This document shows, one piece after another, positions 35,817-44,858 of a stretch of 64,000 nucleotides of DNA; the stretch's first letter is position 1; each line of letters opens with the position of its first letter. Both the position numbers and the translations under genes were made by a program. This DNA is from JABURQ01 sp029243145 (lineage in GTDB: Bacteria; Planctomycetota; Planctomycetia; Planctomycetales; Planctomycetaceae). The notes beneath the pieces are model-generated. The model did no database searches. It was not told the DNA's origin and saw only the letters and a program-made list of their open reading frames with translations. Location of the stretch: positions 1 through 64,000 of the forward strand of contig CBFHYX010000001.1 in NCBI GenBank assembly GCA_965660145.1. The letters are read 5' to 3'.

Positions 35817-37351
35817 GATGTGGTTTCTATTTTTGAAGCGATCAATTCCATCAAAGCGTCTGTCCCCAATGCGGCTTCAACCTCATCGGCCAGACGGTCT
35901 AGTTCTCGCTCTACGAGATCTGCATACGAATAAGTGGTGCTTGACGGTTTCTCGTTCGACCACCCTTTGTGCTGTTTGATTTTTCCGATCCAGGCGGCAC
36001 GAAAATCGTCATTGTGAAACAAGCCGTGTAGATAACAGCCCCAAACTCGATTATCGTAACCAGCAGAACCACATGGTGTTGCAGCTCCTTCTATGTCCAA
36101 CCATCCGCTATTTGTCGTACTGGTCCCTTGATGGATTTCATACCCGGAGACGGTCATTCCGGCCGTTTCTGGAATGGGAGTATTTGCCGCGATAGTGGCC
36201 GAGGTTTGTCGCGTTTGTTTCTCTCCACCATTAAAATTCGTATGGATGGGAAGTAATCCCATCCCGATGGCAGAGGGGATATCTGATTCGATCTGCTGCG
36301 AATTGTTGATCTGTTCTCCTAGTATCTGATAGCCTCCACACAAGCCGATGATTTCCACTCCGCGTTCTGCGGCATCCACAATTTCGTCTGCCAAACCGGT
36401 TTTGCGCAGCCATTGCAGATCGTCGAGCGTGCTTTTTGTTCCCGGCAGGAGAATTATATCGGGAGTTCGCAAATTGCGGGCCGACTTCACAAATCGAATG
36501 CTTACGTCGGGTTCGCTGCGAAGCGCATCAACATCATCGAGATTCGAGATGCGTGGAAAGTAAATGACGGCGACATCCAATCGATGACCGTCTGCTTTGT
36601 CAATCATCTTGGTTTCTTGCACGGGGGCGGCATCTTCTTCTGGAAGATTCAAATCCTGGACAAAAGGAACGACTCCCATCACGGGGACTCCGCTCCGCTC
36701 TTCGAGGATCGAAATCCCGTCATCGAACAACGAGAGATCACCGCGAAACTTATTGACGATGAATCCAGTTATCCGGGACTGATCTTCTTCCGGCAACAGC
36801 CACAAAGTTCCCAATAACTGTGCGAAGATCCCACCAAGCTCAATATTTCCCACGAGTAACACTGGAGCATTGGCATAACGGGCGACGCGCATGTTGACGA
36901 GATCAAACTGTTGCAAGTTGAGTTCGGCCGGGCTGCCGGCTCCTTCCATGATGACCAGATCGTATTCTTCGCGAAGCGAATCGAGAGCAGAAGTGATTTC
37001 GGACCACAACATCTGTGAGCGTTCGAAGTAATCTCGCGCGTCCAAGTTATTCCACGGCTTGCCGTTTACAATGACTTGGGAGCGAGAGTCGGCTTCCGGC
37101 TTGAGCAACACCGGATTCATTTGATAGGTCGGATCGATGCCGCACGCGAGTGCTTGAAATGCCTGCGAACGTCCGATCTCTCCGCCATCCGCACAGACGG
37201 CGGCATTGTTGGACATATTCTGTGCTTTGAACGGAGCCACGCGATAACCCTTGCGTCGATAAATGCGACACAAAGCAGCGGTTAGCAGACTTTTGCCTGC
37301 CGAGGAACAGGTTCCCTGAATCATGAGAGTTTTGGCAGGTCGACCATTCAT
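35813..37351 (-). CDS. cobQ: Cobyric acid synthase (glutamine amidotransferase)
   Basis: The 512-residue enzyme amidates four side chains of adenosylcobyrinic acid a,c-diamide. The start is at 37351, overlapping the bluB stop (ATGA); an upstream in-frame start at 37426 would lie inside bluB. The N-terminal dethiobiotin-synthetase-like domain has the P-loop GTCSSAGKSLL and NVELGG-type ENIELGGIF; a linker follows. The C-terminal glutaminase has the nucleophile Cys in IGLCGGYQILG near 337 and the His in YLHGLFHN. Confidence 0.94.
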   Translation of the reverse strand: MNGRPAKTLMIQGTCSSAGKSLLTAALCRIYRRKGYRVAPFKAQNMSNNAAVCADGGEIGRSQAFQALACGIDPTYQMNPVLLKPEADSRSQVIVNGKPWNNLDARDYFERSQMLWSEITSALDSLREEYDLVIMEGAGSPAELNLQQFDLVNMRVARYANAPVLLVGNIELGGIFAQLLGTLWLLPEEDQSRITGFIVNKFRGDLSLFDDGISILEERSGVPVMGVVPFVQDLNLPEEDAAPVQETKMIDKADGHRLDVAVIYFPRISNLDDVDALRSEPDVSIRFVKSARNLRTPDIILLPGTKSTLDDLQWLRKTGLADEIVDAAERGVEIIGLCGGYQILGEQINNSQQIESDIPSAIGMGLLPIHTNFNGGEKQTRQTSATIAANTPIPETAGMTVSGYEIHQGTSTTNSGWLDIEGAATPCGSAGYDNRVWGCYLHGLFHNDDFRAAWIGKIKQHKGWSNEKPSSTTYSYADLVERELDRLADEVEAALGTDALMELIASKIETTS

Positions 37352-38031
37352 GGCGAAGTCACCCCTCTCTTGATAAGAGAGGGGGATTCGGTATCTGATG
37401 AGTCCATCATTTGCTGATGACCCCACGATTCAAAAAACAGAATGTCCTCTAAAGGTGTGCGAGTTTTCCAACCTTGTCGTTCGAGATGCGGGCGATCATC
37501 GAACGATTCGGGAACTCCCAAACAGAGATAGCCGACCAACTTGATGTCTGCGGGAATACCTATAATTTGTTTGACTCGCTCGGGATCAATGAGACTCACC
37601 CAACACATACCGACACCCTCGGCGCGTGCTGCCAGCCAAAGGTTTTGAATCGCACAACAGGTGCTATAGAGATCAGTTTCGGGCATTGTGTTTCGACCGG
37701 CAACATGCGGCCCACCACGCTGAGAGTCACAAGTAACGGCAATGTTAATTGGTGCCGAATGGATTGCCTCAAGATGGAGCGACAAATATTTATCGCGTTC
37801 TTCGCCGGTGTAATTCACGGCGGCTTTGTTGTTCTCTTCCGCCACGATATCAGCGATGGCCGATTGAGTCTCGCAAGAACGAATGACGGTAAAATTCCAC
37901 GGCTGCATCAAACCGACTGAGCCGGCATGATGCGCCGCGTTGAGAATTTTGAGGAGCGTTTCCTGCGGAATCTCATCGTTGCCGAATTCGCGGACATCGC
38001 GTCTGCGGTAGATGGCATCGAAGAGATCCAT
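37348..38031 (-). CDS. bluB: 5,6-dimethylbenzimidazole synthase
   Basis: A 227-residue flavoprotein of the nitroreductase fold. Features are YRRRDVREF (FMN phosphate binding), SVGLMQPWNFTVI, the BluB-specific GGPHVAGR loop, and WLAARAEGVGMCWVS. BluB destroys reduced FMN with oxygen to release DMB, so this organism should make its lower ligand aerobically. The gene follows the small lipoprotein after 26 bases and overlaps cobQ by four bases. Confidence 0.93.
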   Translation of the reverse strand: MDLFDAIYRRRDVREFGNDEIPQETLLKILNAAHHAGSVGLMQPWNFTVIRSCETQSAIADIVAEENNKAAVNYTGEERDKYLSLHLEAIHSAPINIAVTCDSQRGGPHVAGRNTMPETDLYSTCCAIQNLWLAARAEGVGMCWVSLIDPERVKQIIGIPADIKLVGYLCLGVPESFDDRPHLERQGWKTRTPLEDILFFESWGHQQMMDSSDTESPSLIKRGVTSP

Positions 38032-38057
38032 AATGTCACTCCTTAGTTAATGAGAGG

Positions 38058-38363
38058 TTATCCCTTCGAGGGAGCCTCTGTTGTGACGGGAAAATATCGA
38101 GGTGCTGATGGGGATTGACTTTGTAGCTCCGATGCGTCGACAAATCCTTTTTTCTTTTTTTGTCGATCAATCACGAGAACTTTTTGGACCGTCGGTTTTC
38201 CCGTATCGGGATCAATCAACTCCGAGGAAGAGATTTGTTGCTCTTTCCCTGTGAAATCAATCACCGTCAACTGGCTTTCTACACGAGAAACATCTGCCAG
38301 TTCTTCCGACCCACAACCCACCAGACAACACAATGCGAGCAAGAACATTCCAGGGCGGTTCAT
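38058..38363 (-). CDS. Small lipoprotein in the cobalamin operon
   Basis: A 101-residue protein with a signal peptide and lipobox MFLLALCCLVGC; the mature part is about 85 residues. It contains a short beta-type segment (SQLTVIDFTGKEQQISSSE) and a Lys-rich patch KKKK. I do not recognise it. The start overlaps the stop of the DUF1559 gene by four bases (38360-38363), and it is followed by bluB. Its place under the cobalamin riboswitch suggests a link to corrinoid binding or uptake, but this is inference. Confidence 0.65.
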   Translation of the reverse strand: MNRPGMFLLALCCLVGCGSEELADVSRVESQLTVIDFTGKEQQISSSELIDPDTGKPTVQKVLVIDRQKKKKGFVDASELQSQSPSAPRYFPVTTEAPSKG

Positions 38364-39292
38364 TGCATGCCTCCCATCTTTGACTCCAGCTTATCACGGT
38401 TGTCATAGACGATATTACTATCCAACGGACCAAACCAGCCGATATTCAATTCTTCGGCAGTCCCTCCATAGAAATTCGGTGCAGTCACGGTTCCCGACAT
38501 CACTGCGTTTGTAACACGACCATCGCACCAGATGACATTCGCCGTTCGTCCTGTGTGCCGAAAATGAGTAGACGGAATGGGTTGTCCCCAGACGCCAGGC
38601 TGATCGAGAGGGTGAGAACCATTCACGTAATAAGCAGGTTCGATAAATGGGTATTCAATGGCAACCGAACTTCCGCTATCGCCACAAGGCAGAGCCGTGT
38701 CGGTGAAAGCAACCGTTCGCGCCAGCGACCCGATGTCGCGCATCCGCGAGGTTTGAATTTGCCCTAGCGAATAATTTGCCCAACCATGGATGTAGGCGGT
38801 TCCACCGACGTAGTTGGCATTGTAACCGTACCCACCGCCTCCGGCTTCAAATGCTCCAGACCCGCCACATAAAGTGGGCGAATTGATTTCTTCGCTAAAA
38901 TTCCCGAAGGACGGACAGTGCTTGACGTTCTCATTACTCTCGAAGTAAGGCGACAGTGGGCCGCGATGTGCATCCCAACGATCACTGGCGGTATCGCGTG
39001 CTCCAAACCATCTTTGCAGATTGTCGGGAGTCCCTGCGGGAGGCCAGTATCCGCCGTTTGAATCGGCGTACATGTGACAAGCAAGCCCAATCTGCCGAAG
39101 ATTGTTTTTACAACTGACTCTTCGAGCTGCCGCACGTGCCTGCTGGACCGCAGGTAATAAAAGTGCAACCAGAACGGCGATGATCGCGATGACTACCAGC
39201 AATTCGATGAGCGTGAATCCCCGAGAGCGATGTGGCGTTAAGAGTTTGGATGAAGCGCAGCGGCGCACAGAAAATAACGAACTTTTCAACAT
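38360..39292 (-). CDS. DUF1559 pseudopilin-like protein, first gene after the cobalamin riboswitch
   Basis: A 310-residue protein started at 39292, after GAGGAAATTGCC. It has a type IV pilin/pseudopilin N-terminus with the prepilin cleavage site and hydrophobic helix (RGFTLIELLVVIAIIAVL), then the DUF1559 domain (ARRVSCKNNLRQIGLACHMY) and an H-x-DG-type end (HTGRTANVIWCDGRV). DUF1559 proteins are very numerous in planctomycetes, with unknown roles, probably in cell-surface structures. This copy is directly controlled by a B12 riboswitch and translationally coupled to the lipoprotein. The many Cys (for example VKHCPSF, TLCGGSG, WCDG) may form disulfides. Confidence 0.85.
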   Translation of the reverse strand: MLKSSLFSVRRCASSKLLTPHRSRGFTLIELLVVIAIIAVLVALLLPAVQQARAAARRVSCKNNLRQIGLACHMYADSNGGYWPPAGTPDNLQRWFGARDTASDRWDAHRGPLSPYFESNENVKHCPSFGNFSEEINSPTLCGGSGAFEAGGGGYGYNANYVGGTAYIHGWANYSLGQIQTSRMRDIGSLARTVAFTDTALPCGDSGSSVAIEYPFIEPAYYVNGSHPLDQPGVWGQPIPSTHFRHTGRTANVIWCDGRVTNAVMSGTVTAPNFYGGTAEELNIGWFGPLDSNIVYDNRDKLESKMGGMQ

Positions 39293-39465
39293 GGCAATTT
39301 CCTCGTTGCGATTATTGACCGAAGAGATTTTCGGTCTCGAAGAGCCGTGCGAAGAAAGGACGACCACAGTAAAGCGACGAGCAGACCACAGCGAACAAAT
39401 CGATGGTTTCTACGTGCAGCCTGATTGCGATCCACTTCCGTCGAGTGGTATCTTCAAAAATTGAT

Positions 39466-39632
39466 CACAGGCAGGTCTTCTGGCTCCCGGATTGTCCTAC
39501 TGGCTGCGCCTTCCCGTCATCCTAGACAGTGGCAGTGCAGCGTTCGTCCCCGGTTACAGCGGCGGGACCGCAACGGATTTACACCGTTTTCCCTATTCTC
39601 CGAGAGATAACTTCTCCCCCGGCACCCGTATC
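39466..39632 (-). ncRNA. Cobalamin riboswitch
   Basis: On the minus strand the conserved core reads in order: GGTGCC at the 5' side, GGGAAAACGGTGTAAATCC, GCGGTCCCGCCGCTGTAA, TGCCACTG, then the B12 box GAGCCAGAAGACCTGCCTG at about 39468-39486. This is the full canonical pattern. About 175 bases separate it from the DUF1559 start codon. In that leader GACCGAA and TTCGGTC (39317-39336) can form a hairpin near the ribosome-binding site, a candidate part of the expression switch. The rest of the gap 39368-39767 (promoter side 39633-39767) shows no gene. Confidence 0.95.
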
Positions 39633-39767
39633 GTTCATGAACGTACCCAGACGGCTATCGGGTGTCAAACGAATTGCGATAGGATCTTCAGCGACTTCTG
39701 CCGTAGCTCCTTACAGCGAGCCTAATTAAGAAATTTCGATTCTAATCCTTTGGTCGAACCTCGTTCG

Positions 39768-41369
39768 TTATTCCCACTCAATCGTACTCGGTGGCTTCGA
39801 ACTGACGTCGTAAACCACCCGATTGACACCCCGGACACTATTGATGATCCGAGTCGAGATGCGTTGTAAGACTTCCGTTGGTAGTGGATACCAGTCGGCC
39901 GTCATGAAGTCGTCGGTACTGACCGCTCGCACGGCAATCACATCTTCATAAGTCCGGTCGTCTCCCATCACGCCAACCGACTGAATCGGCAACAGGACAG
40001 CAAAGGCCTGTTGAATTGACCGATATAAATCGGCATTCCGCAGTTCTTCGATGACGATCGTATCGGCCTGACGCAAAGTCACGAGCCGTTCTTCGGTGAT
40101 TTCACCCAGGCAGCGAACTGCCAAACCCGGTCCGGGGAACGGATGACGCCAGACGATGGATTCTGGTAAACCGAGTTCCAGCCCCATGCGACGGACTTCG
40201 TCCTTAAACAAGTCGCGAAGCGGTTCGATCAGTTGAAAACCGAGCTTCTCGGGCAATCCACCCACGTTGTGGTGCGACTTAATGGTTGCGGCTGGCCCAT
40301 CTACATTGGCACCCGACTCAATGACATCGGGGTACAAAGTCCCTTGAGCTAAGAATTTGGCATCCTTGATCGACTCGGCTTCTTTCTGGAAGACCTCGAT
40401 AAAAACACGACCAATGATTTTTCGCTTTTTCTGAGGATCGGTCACCCCCGCCAATTCATCGAGAAATCGATCTCGGGCATCGACCACATGCAGGTCGGTT
40501 TTGAAGTGCTGGGTGAACTCCCGCTCGACTTCTTCCGCTTCTCCGGTTCGCAACAAGCCGTTATTGACGAAGATGCACGAGAGTTGATCGCCGATCGCTT
40601 TGTATAACAAGGCCGCGACCACAGCCGAATCGACTCCGCCGGAGAGACCGCAAATCACTCGGTTGTTGCCGACCTTCTGTTTGACGATTTCGATTTCTCG
40701 TTCGATGAGCGAACTGATTTTCCAGGTTCCCTCGCAGCCGCAAATTTTGCGAACAAAGTTAGCCAGCAGTTGACCACCTTGCTGTGTATGCGTTACTTCC
40801 GGGTGGAACTGCAATCCAAAGAGAGGACGAGATTTGTGTTTGACGGCCGCATGTGGACAAGAATCAGAATGCGCCAAGGTCTCAAATGTTTCGGAGGCAC
40901 CTTTGACCTGATCGCCGTGACTCATCCAAGCGGTAATGTGTTCGGGCATGGAAGCGAATAGGTCCGCATTCGAGCTGATATTACATTCCGTTCGTCCAAA
41001 CTCACCCGAGTCTCCGGGAGAGACTTCACACCCCGTGGCTTGACAGACAAGCTGCATCCCATAACAAATTCCAAGAATCGGAATATCAAGATCGAAGATG
41101 GCGGGATCCGGGTGCGGAGCATTATCGCCGTACACACTGGAGGGACCACCCGAGAGGATCAACCCTTTGGGATTGAGTTCCTTAATCCGTTCGACCGGTA
41201 AATCGTGGCGAACGAGTTGACAGAAGACATTCTGTTCGCGGACGCGACGAGCGATGAGCTGAGCGGTTTGCGAACCGAAATCGAGAACGAGGATGACTTC
41301 GTCTTGCGGATCAATCAATCCTGTCTGACCATCCCACAACTGAACTTCTTTAGCAGTCGAACCGGACAT
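39768..41369 (-). CDS. guaA: GMP synthase (glutamine-hydrolysing)
   Basis: A 533-residue enzyme started at 41369, six bases after GAGGAA-type sequence; the frame extends to 41429 but without support. The glutaminase domain has the nucleophile Cys in ILGICYGMQLVCQ near 101 and the His-Glu pair in FHPEVTHT. The ATP-pyrophosphatase domain has CGLSGGVDSAVVAAL near 240. The C-terminal dimerisation part ends with NRVVYDVSSKPPSTIEWE, the expected family end. It converts XMP to GMP. Confidence 0.97.
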   Translation of the reverse strand: MSGSTAKEVQLWDGQTGLIDPQDEVILVLDFGSQTAQLIARRVREQNVFCQLVRHDLPVERIKELNPKGLILSGGPSSVYGDNAPHPDPAIFDLDIPILGICYGMQLVCQATGCEVSPGDSGEFGRTECNISSNADLFASMPEHITAWMSHGDQVKGASETFETLAHSDSCPHAAVKHKSRPLFGLQFHPEVTHTQQGGQLLANFVRKICGCEGTWKISSLIEREIEIVKQKVGNNRVICGLSGGVDSAVVAALLYKAIGDQLSCIFVNNGLLRTGEAEEVEREFTQHFKTDLHVVDARDRFLDELAGVTDPQKKRKIIGRVFIEVFQKEAESIKDAKFLAQGTLYPDVIESGANVDGPAATIKSHHNVGGLPEKLGFQLIEPLRDLFKDEVRRMGLELGLPESIVWRHPFPGPGLAVRCLGEITEERLVTLRQADTIVIEELRNADLYRSIQQAFAVLLPIQSVGVMGDDRTYEDVIAVRAVSTDDFMTADWYPLPTEVLQRISTRIINSVRGVNRVVYDVSSKPPSTIEWE

Positions 41370-41515
41370 CTGTTTCCTCGGAATCTCCACGCCGAGAGAG
41401 CCTCCCGGCGAAATGGGAAAACGAGCCATTTTACCAGCCAGCCAGCGAAATTCAATCTCGACAAGTCGATGACGCAGCTTGTATGACAGAAGCCATTTAC
41501 GTCAATCCGACAGAT

Positions 41516-41896
41516 TTATCCCGCTGCGAACAGCAGACGAGCCAGCTTCATCCCCAAAAACACGGCCGAGAGTCCCACAATGACATTGAGCAGTATATTG
41601 ATAGCAGCAGCGTTTATTCGTCCCGCTTGTATCAGTTCCAGCGATTGCAGGCTGAATGTTGAGAAGGTTGTAAGTGAACCGAGACAACCTGTCACAAGAA
41701 AAGCAGTCATTGTTTCTGAGGTCATTTTGCGATCAAGAACCAACGCCATGAGTAAACCGATCAGCAAACACCCCGTCATATTGGCGGCAAAAGTGCTCCA
41801 AGGAAAATCGGCAAACCGTTTGAATGCCAAGTTGAAACCGTGTCGCGCGATGGCTCCACAAAATCCCCCCATTCCGATTGCGAGAATCAGCTTCAT
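41516..41896 (-). CDS. crcB: Fluoride channel Fluc/CrcB
   Basis: A 126-residue membrane protein with four helices and the Fluc signatures GGFCGAIARH, NMTGCLLIG and GCLGSLTTFSTFS. The frame runs further upstream to 41998 but that part overlaps the thioredoxin gene, so 41896 is preferred despite a weak ribosome site. Dual-topology Fluc dimers export fluoride. It lies 34 bases after the thioredoxin gene on the same strand. I see no fluoride riboswitch upstream. Confidence 0.9.
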   Translation of the reverse strand: MKLILAIGMGGFCGAIARHGFNLAFKRFADFPWSTFAANMTGCLLIGLLMALVLDRKMTSETMTAFLVTGCLGSLTTFSTFSLQSLELIQAGRINAAAINILLNVIVGLSAVFLGMKLARLLFAAG

Positions 41897-41930
41897 CGGA
41901 TCGTGACTTTCAGAAAAGGGTTGGGAGCGT

Positions 41931-42491
41931 TCAATCGTTGTGCAGTTTTCGCAGACGGCCCGAGGTACGGAGCATCCCTTGAATACGTTCAAATTCATTC
42001 AGCCAGTCCTGAATGACGTCGAGTGTCAATTGATCGCCGGGAATCGCGATCCCTGAAGAGCACGCCGCACCATCAAGTTGATCGACCAAGACTCGATACT
42101 TTGAGAGTGTCCGGTCACCGGCTCGACCACAGACGAAATTGTCTTCGGAGAGAAATAACACCGCCGGGACACGCGCCCCACCGCAAGTGGATAATTCTTC
42201 TGCCAAGTCAGGGTTGTCGTCGCGATCAAAGAATCGCAATTGAATTTGATCAGTCGCCTGAGCAAACAAATGAAAGATCGGGCACTGATTGACGCAGTCA
42301 CCGCACCACGCACCCGCCATCACAATGACTTTCATCTCTCTGACAAAACCAGACAGCAATTTTTGTTGGTCATCCGTTAGCGAGATGACGGATGAAAACT
42401 TATTCCACTTCTCCAATTGCTCGGGCGTGGCATATTTATCAAGAAACGCTCGATAGTCGAGACCGTCTGCAAACTTGGCGGCGTAATCCAT
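41931..42491 (-). CDS. Cytoplasmic thioredoxin-family protein with CGDC motif
   Basis: A 186-residue protein in which about 50 helical residues precede a thioredoxin fold with the active site AGAWCGDCVNQCP and a cis-Pro region GARVPAVLFLSED. No signal peptide is present. The CxxC is CGDC with a third Cys four residues on. It resembles the thioredoxin-like proteins of Bacteroidetes and planctomycetes with a WCGDC active site, whose partner is unknown. It may share a transcript with crcB. Confidence 0.78.
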   Translation of the reverse strand: MDYAAKFADGLDYRAFLDKYATPEQLEKWNKFSSVISLTDDQQKLLSGFVREMKVIVMAGAWCGDCVNQCPIFHLFAQATDQIQLRFFDRDDNPDLAEELSTCGGARVPAVLFLSEDNFVCGRAGDRTLSKYRVLVDQLDGAACSSGIAIPGDQLTLDVIQDWLNEFERIQGMLRTSGRLRKLHND

Positions 42492-42518
42492 AAGAGTCGT
42501 CTTTAATTTGCGTGAGTT

Positions 42519-43682
42519 TTACTGATGATCAGAAATTAGATCATCGGAAAACTGTTTGATTTTGTCCACTGCTCGCATGAAAGCCGATTGCCAATCCGCT
42601 TCACTCAGCAAGATGGGATGATGTAAAACAAGAATGTTGTCATCCGCACGGTCGGCTTCTGTCAGCTCAGTCATGGTTCGATATCGCTTTTTACTGTGTA
42701 TTTTGTGCAAACTGCGAAAGCCGGGATGAACGGCAAATCCTTCCGCGATCATCGCTTCCGAAAAACGATCGCGTGACAATCCACCAAACGTAGTGGGATC
42801 GTATTGGAATCCCACCTTGTAATAGCCCGGTGATGAGTCGGGATAAGGTGAGCGAAGTGGAATGAGCCCTTCACTATTCTGTAGTGCGTCGAACAGTTTG
42901 TCCGCCGATGACTTTCTGATGCGCGTTCGTTCATCGAGTTTGTTGAGTTGCGGCAGTAGCACCGCCGCCTGCATTTCCGATAAAGGTGAGACATCATTCC
43001 CTCGCGCAGTGTGCAACGTGATTCTTTGTTGCAGAAGATCGTTGTCGGTGATCAGCGCACCGCCTCGACCGGCAGAAAGAAGTTTGCTGCCACCAAAACT
43101 CATCACGCCAATGTCGCCTCCCATGCCGGCAATCGTTCCCTGAATGCGTGCTCCTTCCAACTGGCAGATATCTTCGATGATTGCAATCCCGCGGGGTTCA
43201 CAAATCGAACGAACGCGATTCATGTCCACCAGCCCGCCGTGTAAATGCGAGACAATGATCGCCTTGGTCTTCTCCGAAAGTGCAGCTTCCAGTTGATCGG
43301 CATCGAGTTGCCAGTCATCAGTGCGAAGATCAATCAACACCGGGACGGCATCCAGCAAGACAATATTGGTGAAGTTGGCTTTGAAGTCATAAGCCGACAT
43401 AATCACTTCATCATCCGATTTGACACCAACCGCCCGCAGCGCCAATTCGACCGCGGCTGTCCCACTGGCACACAGATGGGCAAATTGGCAATCGTGATAA
43501 TCCCTGATCGCTTCCCTCAATCGATCGCAATGTGGTCCGTGGTATCGCCCCCAATCCCCGGTCTTTATGAGTTCCTGAAAGACTTGTTCGATTTCCGAAT
43601 CGGTGATCGGCCAATCGGGAGGACCGGGAGGATAAATCGGCTCGCCACCGAGAACTGCTAAGGGATGTCGCGTGTCTGACAT
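42519..43682 (-). CDS. DegT/DnrJ/EryC1/StrS-family PLP aminotransferase
   Basis: A 387-residue enzyme with the sugar-aminotransferase pattern: SGTAAVELALRAVGV, IVSHLHGGLVDM, IEDICQLEGA, and the PLP-binding Lys in FGGSKLLSAGRGG near residue 199. Such enzymes aminate keto sugars for surface glycans or antibiotics, or act on scyllo-inosose. No other nucleotide-sugar genes lie next to it. It is divergent from dus with 41-90 bases between. Confidence 0.88.
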   Translation of the reverse strand: MSDTRHPLAVLGGEPIYPPGPPDWPITDSEIEQVFQELIKTGDWGRYHGPHCDRLREAIRDYHDCQFAHLCASGTAAVELALRAVGVKSDDEVIMSAYDFKANFTNIVLLDAVPVLIDLRTDDWQLDADQLEAALSEKTKAIIVSHLHGGLVDMNRVRSICEPRGIAIIEDICQLEGARIQGTIAGMGGDIGVMSFGGSKLLSAGRGGALITDNDLLQQRITLHTARGNDVSPLSEMQAAVLLPQLNKLDERTRIRKSSADKLFDALQNSEGLIPLRSPYPDSSPGYYKVGFQYDPTTFGGLSRDRFSEAMIAEGFAVHPGFRSLHKIHSKKRYRTMTELTEADRADDNILVLHHPILLSEADWQSAFMRAVDKIKQFSDDLISDHQ

Positions 43683-43771
43683 AAAAAATCAATTCTCATT
43701 GCTTCGAATGGGACAATCACAGTATGGAGAATGCCGACAATTGCTTAAAGTATCGAGCGAGAGAAATTTTC

Positions 43772-44857
43772 ATGTCTGACCTAAACCCACTTATTCCCGA
43801 ATTAATGACGAACGAGGATCCCACGATCACTCTCGGCGGTCGAACTCTGCAATCACGGTACTTTCTGGCCCCCTTAGCCGGTTATACACATCTCGCGTTT
43901 CGGACTGCCATGCGAGAGATGGGTGGCCTGGGATTGGCGACGACCGACCTCGTTTTGGCGACTCATCTCATCTCCGAGAGCAAAAAATCGATGGATTTGG
44001 TCGCGACGACCCCCGCAGACAACCCACTCACTGTGCAGATTTATTCGGGAGTGATTGAACATTTGGTCCGCGCGGCTCATTGGCTCGAAGATCATGGTTA
44101 CGAGGCCATTGATATCAACATGGGTTGCCCGATGGCCAAGATCAACTCGCAAGGTGGCGGAGCACGCATGATGTGTGATACGTCGGGTGCGTGTGAAGTC
44201 GTCTCTGCCGTGATTGAAGCGGTCGGTTTACCTGTCAGCGTTAAAATGCGACTTGGTTGGGACAGTGAATCCATCACTGCCCCTGAATTGGCCAATGCCT
44301 TTGAAGAAATCGGAGTCGTGGCCATCACCGTGCATGGACGAACGCGCGCTCAGGGGTTTCATGGAAATGTGGATCTCGACGAAATCCGCGCCGTGAAAGA
44401 AGCGGTCTCTCAGATCCCCGTGGTTGGCAACGGTGATATTCTCACCGTGGAAGATGCCCTGCGGATGCGAGAGGTCACCGGTTGTGATGCGGTTGCCATC
44501 GGACGAGGAGCCATGATGGATCCATGGATTTTTCGCAACCTGGAACGTGTCATCGTGCAGAAAAAAGAACCGATTGAACCGACTGGCGAAGAGAAGATTC
44601 AATTCCTGATTCGACACTTCACACTGATGACCGAACAGCACGACGAGTACAGTTGCGTCTTATTCCGAAAGTTCGCGGGATGGTATGGTGCGAAACTAGG
44701 GATTCCCGAAGACTTGGAACATCGGCTCAGGCAGTTCGAATCGGTCGACGAGTTTCATGAAATCGTCACTCAGATCAAAGAGCGGCAAGGAGAGCGGGAA
44801 TCGTGGATTCCGACGAACATGATTCGTGTCCCGAATGGACCCGTTGAGCGCTGGTAA
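43772..44857 (+). CDS. dus: tRNA-dihydrouridine synthase
   Basis: A 361-residue flavoenzyme with the Dus hallmarks APLAGYTHLAFR, INMGCPMAKINSQGGGARMM (catalytic Cys in NMGCP), VKMRLGW, VHGRTRAQGFHG, VVGNGDI and IGRGAMMDPWIF. It reduces uridines in the tRNA D-loop using FMN. The ATG at 43772 is preferred over one at 43724 because the family starts close to the barrel and the first 16 residues add nothing recognisable. It is convergent with the next gene, with one base between the stops. Confidence 0.93.
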   Translation: MSDLNPLIPELMTNEDPTITLGGRTLQSRYFLAPLAGYTHLAFRTAMREMGGLGLATTDLVLATHLISESKKSMDLVATTPADNPLTVQIYSGVIEHLVRAAHWLEDHGYEAIDINMGCPMAKINSQGGGARMMCDTSGACEVVSAVIEAVGLPVSVKMRLGWDSESITAPELANAFEEIGVVAITVHGRTRAQGFHGNVDLDEIRAVKEAVSQIPVVGNGDILTVEDALRMREVTGCDAVAIGRGAMMDPWIFRNLERVIVQKKEPIEPTGEEKIQFLIRHFTLMTEQHDEYSCVLFRKFAGWYGAKLGIPEDLEHRLRQFESVDEFHEIVTQIKERQGERESWIPTNMIRVPNGPVERW

Positions 44858-44858
44858 T

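Noticed and set aside
37352..37426. Longer N-terminus of CobQ
   Set aside because: It would overlap bluB by 79 bases, and the family begins right at the P-loop; the ATGA start at 37351 fits better.
41897..42520. Fluoride riboswitch before the thioredoxin-crcB pair
   Set aside because: I could not find the conserved GGNGAUGG and CUGAUG-type elements.
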